A DNA stretch of 5,323 nucleotides from Kiritimatiellia bacterium (lineage in GTDB: Bacteria > Verrucomicrobiota > Kiritimatiellia > RFP12 > UBA1067). The notes under the pieces were generated by a model. It saw only the letters and a program-made list of their open reading frames with translations. It did not search any database and had not been told where the DNA came from. Below are positions 1 to 5,323 of the stretch, piece after piece (the first letter of the stretch is position 1; each line of letters begins with the position of its first letter). The position numbers were made by a program, and so were the translations under genes. The stretch covers positions 1-5,323 of the forward strand of contig JAKSOX010000147.1 of assembly GCA_024405335.1 (NCBI GenBank), written 5' to 3'.

Positions 1-235
1 GGCGTCGTTCATCGCCAAGGATCCGCGGTTCGCCAATCCGTCGCGCGGAAACTACGCGCTCAGGCCGAGTTCGCCGTGCGTGAACGCCGGCGCGATGCTC
101 GACTACACGACCGAGTCGGTCGATCTGGCGCTCAAACCGCGCGTTTTCAACTACGGCAAGAAGGGCGCGAAGCCGGACATGGGCTGTTTCGAATCCCCCT
201 GGGGCGCGAAGGGGGCGATGCTGCTGGTGAAGTAG
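1..235 (+). CDS. C-terminal fragment of a secreted parallel beta-helix (choice-of-anchor-Q-like) protein
   Basis: The reading frame is open from base 2 and ends at TAG 233-235, giving the last 77 residues; the start lies outside the window. The fragment begins near a DPRF motif, continues through NPSRGNYAL and SSPCVNAG, and ends with KPDMGCFE followed by about 13 residues. This pattern (DPxF, then Y-x-L-x-x-x-SPxxxAG, then a terminal D-I/M-G-x-F/Y-E) is the usual ending of secreted right-handed beta-helix proteins in PVC bacteria and Bacteroidetes, often labelled choice-of-anchor Q or pectate-lyase-like. Such proteins are extracytoplasmic and often act on, or bind, polysaccharides. The catalytic part is not visible, so enzyme activity cannot be assigned. 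The next gene starts 78 bases downstream with no evident promoter or terminator between, so co-transcription is plausible. Family placement is fairly secure; function is unknown. Confidence 0.75.
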   Translation, partial: ASFIAKDPRFANPSRGNYALRPSSPCVNAGAMLDYTTESVDLALKPRVFNYGKKGAKPDMGCFESPWGAKGAMLLVK

Positions 236-296
236 CGGTCGCGGGAGCGGCAAGCCGGATCTCGTGCCGGATGCCGCCGGGCGGAACGGAAAACCG

Positions 297-306
297 AAGG
301 AAAGGA
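297..306 (+). promoter_or_regulatory. Shine-Dalgarno of the GH39-like gene
   Basis: The purine-rich run AAGGAAAGGAAGAA (297-310) contains two AAGGA-type cores. The second, AAAGGA at 301-306, ends 7 bases before ATG 314, which is ideal spacing and supports that start. The rest of the 236-313 gap holds a direct repeat of GCCGGAT (254-260 and 266-272) and a small palindrome (CCGCC-G-GGCGG, 274-284) but no convincing -10 box. Confidence 0.7.
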
Positions 307-313
307 AGAACTG

Positions 314-1693
314 ATGAAAGCGGAGCTTCTCGCATGCGGACTGGGCGTCGCGCTCTGCGGCGGACCGTTCGCGGTCGCGGGCGAAGTGGCGACGGCGCAG
401 GTGGACTTCGCCGCGACGGTCGGGGCGATGAAACCGATGCACGGCGTCGGACAGCCGCCGATGCTGGGGATCGACACGAATCTTTTCCATTACATGACCG
501 AGGCCGGCGTGCCCTATTCGCGCCTGCACGACGTGGGAGGTTGGCACGGCGGCAACATGTTCGTGGACATCCCGAACGTCTTCCGCGATTTCGACGCCGA
601 CGAGAACGATCCCGCGAACTACGACTTCGCTTTTACGGACATTCTCATCCAGGGCATCGTCGACAGCGGCGTCGAACCGTACTACCGACTGGGAGTCACC
701 ATCGAGAACTTTTTCCGCGTCAAGCAGATGCGGATTCATCCGCCGAAGGACTTCGCGAAGTGGGCGCGCATCTGCGAACACGTCATCCGGCATTACACCG
801 AAGGTTGGGCGAACGGTTTCCGCCACAAGATGACGTACTGGGAAATCTGGAACGAGCCGGACAGCGAGCCGGGGGACTGTCCGATGTGGACGGGGTCGTT
901 CGAGGATTACTGCCGCCTTTACGAGACGGCCTCGAAGCATCTCAAGAAGTGCTTTCCGCACCTGAAGATCGGCGGGTACGGGGCGAGCGGACTCCAGCGG
1001 CTCGTGCAGGAGAAGCCGCGGCCGCACGACGTGTTCATCAAGGACAAGCTCGACGAGTTTCTCGCCTACGTGAAGGCGCACGACTGTCCGCTCGACTTCT
1101 TCTCAATCCACGCCTACGACATGCCGGGCGCGCCGCTGCTGCCGGCGGCGATGAAGACCTACGCGAAATACTGCCGCGAGCGTCTGGACGCGATCGGCCG
1201 CGCGAAAACGGAAATCTCGATGAACGAGTGGCTGCCGCGCTGGACGGGCCCTGGCAGCGCGCGCCAGGCGGCGGTTTGCGCGTCGCTGCTGATCGCCCTG
1301 CAGCAGTCCGCCTTCGACAACGCGATGATCTACGACGCGCGTCCCGGCACCGGACTCTACTCGCCGCTCTTCGATCCGTCGACGCTGAAGCCGCGTCCGG
1401 CCTACTGGGCGCTCTGCAACTTCAACGAACTTTACCGTCTCGGACGCGAGGCGAAGGTCGGGTCGCTTCCGGAGGGCGTCCACGCGATCGCGGCGACGGA
1501 CGGAAAGCGGCTTGGCAAGGTGTTTTGGGCGAACGTCGGCGACCATCCGGCAAAAGTGGCGTTTTCGGCTCCCGGTTGGAGAGTCCTGTCATGCCAGATC
1601 ACGGACGACTGGCGGGTCAACACCGTCGTCTCGTCCTTGCCGGAACTGCCGCAAAACTCATTCGGGGTTTTGACGTTTGTCGCAGTCAAGTGA
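314..1693 (+). CDS. Secreted clan-A glycoside hydrolase, GH39-like
   Basis: 459 residues. Residues 1-23 or so form a Sec signal peptide (MK start, hydrophobic run LLACGLGVALCGGPFAVAG), so the enzyme acts outside the cytoplasm. The remainder reads as a TIM-barrel retaining hydrolase. The strand-4 motif YWEIWNEPD (175-183) supplies acid/base Glu181, and TEISMNEW (299-306) supplies the likely nucleophile Glu305. Other barrel landmarks are SRLHDV (69-74), EPYYRLG (121-127) and SIHAYD (264-269), as in GH39 beta-xylosidases and relatives. Residues from about 375 to 459 look like the C-terminal beta-sandwich of such enzymes, ending LPQNSFGVLTFVAVK. Substrate is not readable from sequence: GH39 includes beta-xylosidases, alpha-iduronidases and other exo-acting enzymes. 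GH5 or an unassigned clan-A family is the main alternative. It lies between a beta-helix protein and a GH16 fusion, which suits a polysaccharide-degradation locus. Unlike the downstream genes it uses TCA serine codons (S264, S426, S449). Confidence 0.8.
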   Translation: MKAELLACGLGVALCGGPFAVAGEVATAQVDFAATVGAMKPMHGVGQPPMLGIDTNLFHYMTEAGVPYSRLHDVGGWHGGNMFVDIPNVFRDFDADENDPANYDFAFTDILIQGIVDSGVEPYYRLGVTIENFFRVKQMRIHPPKDFAKWARICEHVIRHYTEGWANGFRHKMTYWEIWNEPDSEPGDCPMWTGSFEDYCRLYETASKHLKKCFPHLKIGGYGASGLQRLVQEKPRPHDVFIKDKLDEFLAYVKAHDCPLDFFSIHAYDMPGAPLLPAAMKTYAKYCRERLDAIGRAKTEISMNEWLPRWTGPGSARQAAVCASLLIALQQSAFDNAMIYDARPGTGLYSPLFDPSTLKPRPAYWALCNFNELYRLGREAKVGSLPEGVHAIAATDGKRLGKVFWANVGDHPAKVAFSAPGWRVLSCQITDDWRVNTVVSSLPELPQNSFGVLTFVAVK

Positions 1694-1750
1694 ACTGAAG
1701 CGAACGCTTTGATCGGGCAGTTGAACCGAGCCGACGGGGCAATCGCAAAA

Positions 1751-1820
1751 CGCCGCAATCCGCCGCCCGCCGCCCGCGCCCGCCGTGGCCGCACTCCAGC
1801 CACGCGACCGCCGCGTCACA
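1751..1820 (+). terminator. C-rich, G-poor stretch: possible Rho-dependent termination region
   Basis: This 70-base stretch contains 39 C and 19 G on the coding strand, about 2:1, in a region where the flanking genes have near-equal C and G. It begins about 60 bases after the stop of the GH39-like gene. C-over-G bias in untranslated RNA is the typical character of Rho loading sites. A 6-bp stem with a 9-base loop (CGTGGC 1784-1789 with GCCACG 1799-1804) lies within it but has no T-tract, and the small repeat AAGCG-AA-CGCTT at 1698-1709 has no T-tract of significance either. No intrinsic terminator is therefore evident, which makes Rho the more plausible route. This is inferred from composition only. 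Confidence 0.3.
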
Positions 1821-1830
1821 CGTGTCTTGT

Positions 1831-1852
1831 CAAATGCCGGACGGCGCATTTG
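1831..1852. repeat. Inverted repeat upstream of the GH16-fusion promoter (possible operator)
   Basis: Perfect 7-bp arms, CAAATGC (1831-1837) and GCATTTG (1846-1852), flank an 8-base centre. The repeat ends 25 bases before the -10 box, which places it at roughly -59 to -38 relative to the predicted start of transcription. That is a normal site for an activator. An 8-bp palindrome, ACACGTGT (1818-1825), lies just upstream. The same repeat could instead fold as RNA from read-through of the upstream gene. No regulator family can be named from the sequence. Confidence 0.35.
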
Positions 1853-1874
1853 GCGTGCAGAAGCGGCGTTTTTG

Positions 1875-1883
1875 TGCTACAAT
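1875..1883 (+). promoter_or_regulatory. Extended -10 promoter of the DUF4832-GH16 / rnd pair
   Basis: TGCTACAAT combines an extended -10 TG (1875-1876) with TACAAT (1878-1883), a 5/6 match to TATAAT. No good -35 exists at 16-18 bases: position 1855-1860 reads GTGCAG, and TTGGCG at 1850-1855 would require a 22-base spacer. The TG extension commonly offsets a weak -35, and an activator could also do so. Transcription would begin about 7 bases past the box, at or next to the ATG at 1891. Confidence 0.55.
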
Positions 1884-1890
1884 GCGGACC

Positions 1891-4104
1891 ATGAAAAAAA
1901 CGACGATCATGTTGGCCGCGGTCGCGCTGTGCGCGGCGGCGGGTGCCGTTGAGTTCCGCGGAATCCGGCCCGGCGATCCGGACGGCCGCGCGGGCCTCCG
2001 CAACCCCGAGCGCGGGTGGCGTTTCGAAATCGGCGTGGGCAAGCTCGCGGAAGACCCCTGCAAGTTCACGCACGTCGGCGACCATTGGCCGTTCGCGCGG
2101 TTCAAGGGCGACGGCGTCACCGTCGCGCAGGCGTACTGCTATCTCACGCAGTTCCACGACAAGCCGGTTTCGGACGAGAAGATCGCCGCGCTCGAGGCCG
2201 ATTTCGCCCGCGCGCGCAAGGACGGCGTCAAGTTCCTGCTGCGCTTCGCCTACGACCACGACCCCGGCCTGAAGCCCACGCCGTCCCTCGACCGCCTGCT
2301 CGCGCACGTCGAGCAGCTCAAGCCCGTGGTGCGGCGCAACGCGGACGTGATCTACTGCCTGCAGATCGGCTGGGTGGGCGCCTGGGGGGAGTTCCATTCG
2401 TCCGCGATCGGACTCGAAAAGGACCCCAAGGCCGTGGCGGCCGTCGTCGGGGCGACGCTGGACATGCTGCCGGCGAACCGTTCCACGATGATGCGCCGCG
2501 TGGACTACAAGATCAACGCGCTGAAGGCGATGGGCGCGGACACCAACGAGGTGACGGCGGCGACCGCCTGGACAGCCGCGCCCACCGCGCGCATCGGCTT
2601 TTTCAACGACGGCACGCTCGCCAACTGGTGGGACGGCGCCACGTTCGTGGACGAACCCTACGCGGACGATTCCAACCGCGAATTCGAGCGCGTGAAGCGC
2701 GAAGGGCTCTACACGCCCGTGGACGGGGAGCTTTTCTGGTCCGGCCAGGGCGAAGCGCACACGTGCTTCGCCTGCGGCATCCGCGCGATCGACCGCTTCG
2801 CGAAGCACCACTACACCACGTTCTCGCTCGTGCACGGCCATTCGCAGTTGGACATGAGCGACAAGCTCTGGACGATCGACGGCTGGAAGGTGACGCCGGT
2901 GACCTCGGCGGAACTGGGCTTTTTCGGCGTCCAGCACGATCCGGACTATTTCGCGGGCGTGCCGCACCGCACGGCCTACGAATTCATCCGCGACCACCTC
3001 GGCTACCGCATCGCGCTGCGCTCCTGCGACGTGAGGACCGCGGGCGAAACCGCGACGCTGGCGCTCCGTTTCCGCAACTGGGGCTTTTCCGCCCCGGTGA
3101 ATCCGCGGGCGCCCGTGGTGGTGATCGTCGGGGCCGACGGCTCCTGCCGCGAGTTTCCCGTGGCGTTCGACTGCCGCAGGCTGCTGCCCGGCAAGGACGT
3201 GGAGGTGGCCGCCACGGCGCCGAAATGCGCCGTCGGCGAACGCTTCGCGTTGTGGCTGCCGGACGAGGAAAAGTCCGTGCGCATGCGGCCGGAATACGCG
3301 ATCCGCCTCGCGTCGCGCATGGAGACGCGCGTCGTGGGCGGGCGGCTGCTCCATTTCCTCGACGCGCCGCCCGCCGAGCCGCAGGACGACGGCTGGAAAC
3401 TCGTTTGGCACGACGAATTCGACGGCGACAAACTGGACGAAACGAAGTGGAGCCGCATCCCCGGCAACAAGGACGGCAAAGTATCCGACTGGAACCGCCA
3501 CACGTCCACGCGTCCCGATCTCGTGGAAGTCAAGGACGGCGTGCTGGCGCTCGTGGGCGTGGCCAACGCGGACACGAACGCGGATCCGCGCGCGTGTCTG
3601 CAGGGCCAGATCTGGAGCCGGGGCAAGTACGCGTTTCTCCGCGGCAAGATCGAAATCCGCGCCAAGTTCGACAACCAGCAGGGCGCCTGGCCGGCGTTTT
3701 GGATGCTGCCGGAAAAAGGCAAATGGCCCGACGGCGGCGAAATCGACATCATCGAGCGCCTGAACGGCGACAACTTCGTGTACCAGACGTGCCACAGCGC
3801 CTGGACGCACACGATGAAGCGCGGCCGCGAGCCGCGCCAGGGCGGCAAGGCGGTCATCACGCCCGACGCCTGGAACGTGTACGGGCTCGAATGGTACGAC
3901 GACGCGCTCGTGTGGACCGTCAACGGCGTGGAGACGTTCCGCTATCCGCGCACGGACGCCGACCCGCTGCAGTGGCCGTTCACCACGCCCTACTACGTTC
4001 TGCTCGACCAGCAGCTCGGCGGAAATTGGGTGGGGGAGGTCGACCTCAAGACCCTGCCCGCCCGCACCTACGTCGACTACGTGCGCGTGTACGAGAAGAA
4101 GTAA
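1891..4104 (+). CDS. Secreted DUF4874-DUF4832-GH16 fusion, putative endo-beta-glucanase-type enzyme
   Basis: 737 residues. The start at 1891 gives a classic Sec signal peptide (MKKTTIM, then LAAVALCAAAGA, likely cleaved after A-G-A at residue 19); in-frame ATGs at 1822, 1834 and 1882 lie upstream of or inside the -10 box. Residues about 35-200 match DUF4874 (NPERGWRFE near 38-46, KFLLRFAYDHD 114-124, GWVGAWGEFHSS 160-171). Residues about 205-370 match DUF4832 (RIGFFNDG 234-241, GELFWSGQGEAH 279-290, GHSQLDMS 316-323). Residues 371-490 look like a beta-sandwich. After a Pro-rich linker (491-500), residues 501-737 are a full GH16 jelly roll: LVWHDEFDG, RGKIEIRAKF, AWPAFWMLP, then GEIDIIE with nucleophile Glu617, Asp619 and acid/base Glu622. 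This ExDxxE form is that of laminarinase-type GH16. The DUF regions may be an uncharacterised TIM-barrel hydrolase (Glu167 and Glu288 are candidate acids), which is inference. No Shine-Dalgarno is present. The exact polymer is unknown. Confidence 0.9.
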   Translation: MKKTTIMLAAVALCAAAGAVEFRGIRPGDPDGRAGLRNPERGWRFEIGVGKLAEDPCKFTHVGDHWPFARFKGDGVTVAQAYCYLTQFHDKPVSDEKIAALEADFARARKDGVKFLLRFAYDHDPGLKPTPSLDRLLAHVEQLKPVVRRNADVIYCLQIGWVGAWGEFHSSAIGLEKDPKAVAAVVGATLDMLPANRSTMMRRVDYKINALKAMGADTNEVTAATAWTAAPTARIGFFNDGTLANWWDGATFVDEPYADDSNREFERVKREGLYTPVDGELFWSGQGEAHTCFACGIRAIDRFAKHHYTTFSLVHGHSQLDMSDKLWTIDGWKVTPVTSAELGFFGVQHDPDYFAGVPHRTAYEFIRDHLGYRIALRSCDVRTAGETATLALRFRNWGFSAPVNPRAPVVVIVGADGSCREFPVAFDCRRLLPGKDVEVAATAPKCAVGERFALWLPDEEKSVRMRPEYAIRLASRMETRVVGGRLLHFLDAPPAEPQDDGWKLVWHDEFDGDKLDETKWSRIPGNKDGKVSDWNRHTSTRPDLVEVKDGVLALVGVANADTNADPRACLQGQIWSRGKYAFLRGKIEIRAKFDNQQGAWPAFWMLPEKGKWPDGGEIDIIERLNGDNFVYQTCHSAWTHTMKRGREPRQGGKAVITPDAWNVYGLEWYDDALVWTVNGVETFRYPRTDADPLQWPFTTPYYVLLDQQLGGNWVGEVDLKTLPARTYVDYVRVYEKK
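4093..4101 (+). promoter_or_regulatory. Weak Shine-Dalgarno of rnd, inside the end of the upstream gene
   Basis: GAGAAGAAG is the only purine-rich run before the rnd ATG and also encodes the final Glu-Lys-Lys of the GH16 fusion. It is a poor match to AGGAGG and lies close to the ATG. Initiation of rnd therefore probably relies on ribosomes terminating at TAA 4102-4104, that is, on translational coupling. Confidence 0.45.
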
Positions 4105-5202
4105 ATGGGCGATTTGATCCAGACGGCGCCCGAACTCGAGGCGGCGTGCGCGAAGGCGCGCGCCGAGGGCCTGTTGGCGCTCGACACGGAGTTCGTGTGG
4201 CGGCGCACCTACCGTCCGCAGCTCGGCATCGTGCAGATCGGATGCCGTGCGGGCTGCTGGGCGCTGGACTGCATGTGCGGCATGAACACGGACGCGCTCA
4301 GGGAACTCGTCGAGGACGCGGCCGTGGTGAAGATTTTCCACGACGCGCACCAGGACCTCGCGCATCTCCGGCACTACACGGGCTGCACGCCCCGGAACGT
4401 GTTCGACACGCAGCTCGCCGCCGCGTTCGCCGGATTCCCGAGTGCCATGGGTCTGCAGAAGCTGCTGCTGGACGCGATCGGCGTGGGGCTGCCCAAAACC
4501 GAAACGTGCACGGATTGGACGCAGCGTCCGCTTTCCGCCGCGCAGGTCAAATACGCGCTGGACGACGTGCGCCATCTGCCGGACCTCCGCGACGAACTTC
4601 TCAAACGCGCCGACGCTTTCGGCACGCGCGCGTGGCTGGAAGAGGACATGCGCCGGTACGACGGCGCGGAACCGTACGAGGATGCCGAACCCGGCCTCGC
4701 GTGGAAGCGCGTGAAGACGGGCCGCGCGCGGTTGGACGGCCGCGGGTGGGCGATTCTGCGCGCGGTGGCGGCGTTGCGCGAGGAGACGGCGATGAAGTGG
4801 AATCTGCCGCGCAACTGGCTCGGCGACGACGAATCCCTCGCCGAAATGGCCGAAGCCGCGCGCGTGGGGCGGTTGCGCCACCGTCTGCGCGGCGGCCAGG
4901 CGGAGACGATCCGCGCACTGTACGCGGCGGCCGTCGAACGGGCGGCGCAAACGCCCGAAAGCGAGTGGCCCGAAAACCCGAAACCGCACTACATCGCCGA
5001 GGTCAAGGCGGCGGCGGACGAGGCCGTGGCCTGGCTCGCGGAAAGGGCCGACGCATTGCACGTCGCGCCGGGCGCGATCGCCAACCGCGCGACGGTGACG
5101 GCGTTCGTGGACGACGTGGGCGACGATTCCAATCCGTTGGCGTCGGGCTGGCGGTTCGAGGCGGTCGGTCGCGAAATGGCCGAACGCTTCGGCGTCGACT
5201 GA
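4105..5202 (+). CDS. rnd: Ribonuclease D (3'-5' exoribonuclease with HRDC domain)
   Basis: 365 residues, close to the usual RNase D length, with no signal peptide. This cytoplasmic enzyme trims 3' ends of tRNA precursors and other small RNAs using two metal ions. The DEDDy catalytic set is complete: Asp27 and Glu29 in LALDTEF, Asp84 in HDAHQDL, and Tyr150 with Asp154 in KYALDDV. TYRPQLGIVQIG (35-46) and NVFDTQLAA (98-106) are typical of the exonuclease fold. An HRDC domain covers about 209-280 (ILRAVAALREETAMKWNLPRNWL), and the tail ends with the SGWRFEAVG segment commonly seen in the second helical domain of RNase D. The ATG directly abuts the TAA of the GH16 fusion, so the two genes almost certainly share a transcript. 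No promoter is visible near its start. Functional pairing with a secreted hydrolase is not obvious and may be only an operon accident. Confidence 0.95.
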   Translation: MGDLIQTAPELEAACAKARAEGLLALDTEFVWRRTYRPQLGIVQIGCRAGCWALDCMCGMNTDALRELVEDAAVVKIFHDAHQDLAHLRHYTGCTPRNVFDTQLAAAFAGFPSAMGLQKLLLDAIGVGLPKTETCTDWTQRPLSAAQVKYALDDVRHLPDLRDELLKRADAFGTRAWLEEDMRRYDGAEPYEDAEPGLAWKRVKTGRARLDGRGWAILRAVAALREETAMKWNLPRNWLGDDESLAEMAEAARVGRLRHRLRGGQAETIRALYAAAVERAAQTPESEWPENPKPHYIAEVKAAADEAVAWLAERADALHVAPGAIANRATVTAFVDDVGDDSNPLASGWRFEAVGREMAERFGVD

Positions 5203-5226
5203 TCGGACGTTTTCGATTGTTTTTTT
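5181..5226 (+). terminator. Weak candidate terminator after rnd
   Basis: A hairpin with a C(TTCG)G tetraloop forms at the end of rnd: CGA-A-CGC (5181-5187), loop TTCG (5188-5191), GCG-TCG (5192-5197), with one bulged A. A T-rich stretch follows, with TTTT at 5210-5213 and seven T at 5220-5226. The gap of 12 to 22 bases between stem and T-tract is longer than in a standard intrinsic terminator, and the stem overlaps coding sequence. The T-tract also overlaps the next promoter, so this call is tentative. Confidence 0.25.
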
Positions 5227-5245
5227 CCGCCGTTTGCGGTATAAT
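5217..5245 (+). promoter_or_regulatory. Promoter with consensus TATAAT for the gene at 5282
   Basis: A perfect TATAAT lies at 5240-5245. With a 17-base spacer, the -35 position (5217-5222) reads TTGTTT, sharing the key TTG with TTGACA. The expected start of transcription near 5252 gives a leader of about 30 bases. A short inverted repeat, CCGC (5227-5230) and GCGG (5236-5239), lies within the spacer and could matter for regulation or be chance. The bases after the box (GGCGG) resemble those after the upstream promoter's -10 (GCGG). Confidence 0.7.
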
Positions 5246-5267
5246 GGCGGGACTATTCAACCCAAAA

Positions 5268-5273
5268 GAGGAG
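5268..5273 (+). promoter_or_regulatory. Shine-Dalgarno of the gene at 5282
   Basis: GAGGAG within AAAAGAGGAGAAA sits 8 bases before ATG 5282, close to ideal. It is a strong ribosome binding site and fixes the start of the final, truncated gene. Confidence 0.75.
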
Positions 5274-5281
5274 AAACCGAA

Positions 5282-5323
5282 ATGGCGACGAAGAAAGTCG
5301 AAAAGTTGGCGATCGATGGCGGC
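5282..5323 (+). CDS. N-terminal fragment, possible DegT/DnrJ/EryC1/StrS-family aminotransferase
   Basis: Only 14 codons are inside the window (MATKKVEKLAIDGG), running off the right edge. The start is well supported by a consensus -10, a leader of about 30 bases and a strong Shine-Dalgarno. The segment KLAIDGG close to the N-terminus resembles the usual opening of DegT/DnrJ/EryC1/StrS proteins, which are PLP-dependent enzymes typically aminating nucleotide-sugar or cyclitol ketones, and which often begin with a lysine-rich stretch and then LAI-x-GG followed by T/P. That assignment rests on very few residues and could be wrong. There is no signal peptide, so the product is probably cytoplasmic. 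Confidence 0.5.
   Translation, partial: MATKKVEKLAIDGG

Noticed and set aside
314..376. Lipoprotein signal in the GH39-like protein and, similarly, in the GH16 fusion (both contain VALC)
   Set aside because: The residue before the Cys is Leu rather than Gly, Ala or Ser, and both sequences have a better signal peptidase I site downstream.
76..1698. 540-codon open frame on the plus strand
   Set aside because: Its translation is extremely Arg-rich and low in complexity, and it overlaps both the beta-helix C-terminus and the GH39-like gene, whose motifs are clear in another frame.
1822..1890. Upstream in-frame start for the GH16 fusion, adding 23 residues
   Set aside because: It would bury the signal peptide behind a charged extension and would place the start upstream of the -10 box; ATG 1891 gives a normal Sec signal.
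3003..3923. 306-codon minus-strand open frame
   Set aside because: Ser/Arg-rich shadow of the GH16 fusion gene with no motif and no ribosome binding site of note.
1816..5061. Very long open frame on the minus strand (1,081 codons)
   Set aside because: It lies in exact antisense register to two well-recognised genes, is dominated by Arg, His, Val and Ala with no recognisable motif, and is explained by absence of TTA, CTA and TCA codons in those GC-rich genes.
5227..5239. CCGC-CGTTT-GCGG as an intrinsic terminator after rnd
   Set aside because: The 4-bp stem is too short, the T-tract precedes it instead of following it, and it sits between the -35 and -10 elements of the next promoter.
1..5323. 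CRISPR array, tRNA, rRNA, insertion sequence or defence genes
   Set aside because: No regularly spaced repeats, cloverleaf-like segment, transposase motif or defence-related domain was seen on either strand.

Overview
The window is GC-rich bacterial DNA in which all supported genes lie on the + strand and are tightly packed. Codon choice is strongly G/C-ending. Three features point to an uncultured member of the PVC superphylum (Kiritimatiellota, Lentisphaerota or Verrucomicrobiota) or a similar polysaccharide degrader: a beta-helix protein with a choice-of-anchor-Q-like tail, a secreted GH39-like hydrolase, and a secreted DUF4874/DUF4832 protein carrying a GH16 domain. This placement is an inference from gene content; no marker gene in the window fixes the taxon.

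Layout: (1) 1-235 is the C-terminal end of a secreted parallel beta-helix protein. (2) 314-1693 encodes a secreted clan-A glycoside hydrolase, GH39-like, preceded by a good Shine-Dalgarno. (3) 1694-1890 is a 197-base gap. It holds a C-rich, G-poor stretch that could act in Rho-dependent termination, some inverted repeats, and an extended -10 promoter placed so close to the next ATG that the transcript is probably leaderless. (4) 1891-4104 encodes a secreted 737-residue fusion of DUF4874, DUF4832, a beta-sandwich linker region and a complete GH16 endo-glucanase-type domain. (5) 4105-5202 encodes ribonuclease D (rnd). Its ATG directly follows the TAA of the fusion gene, with no intervening base. 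(6) 5203-5281 holds a T-tract and a consensus TATAAT promoter. (7) 5282-5323 is the first 14 codons of a gene whose start resembles DegT/DnrJ/EryC1/StrS sugar aminotransferases.

The first three proteins look like extracytoplasmic carbohydrate-processing enzymes and may form part of a polysaccharide-use region. The GH16 catalytic motif suggests an endo-acting enzyme on a beta-glucan or related polymer, and the GH39-like enzyme could trim oligosaccharides. Ribonuclease D is cytoplasmic RNA-processing machinery that appears to depend on the hydrolase transcript. I found no mobile element, CRISPR array, tRNA, rRNA or defence system. The most notable points are the DUF4874-DUF4832-GH16 fusion, its leaderless promoter arrangement, and the zero-base junction with rnd.
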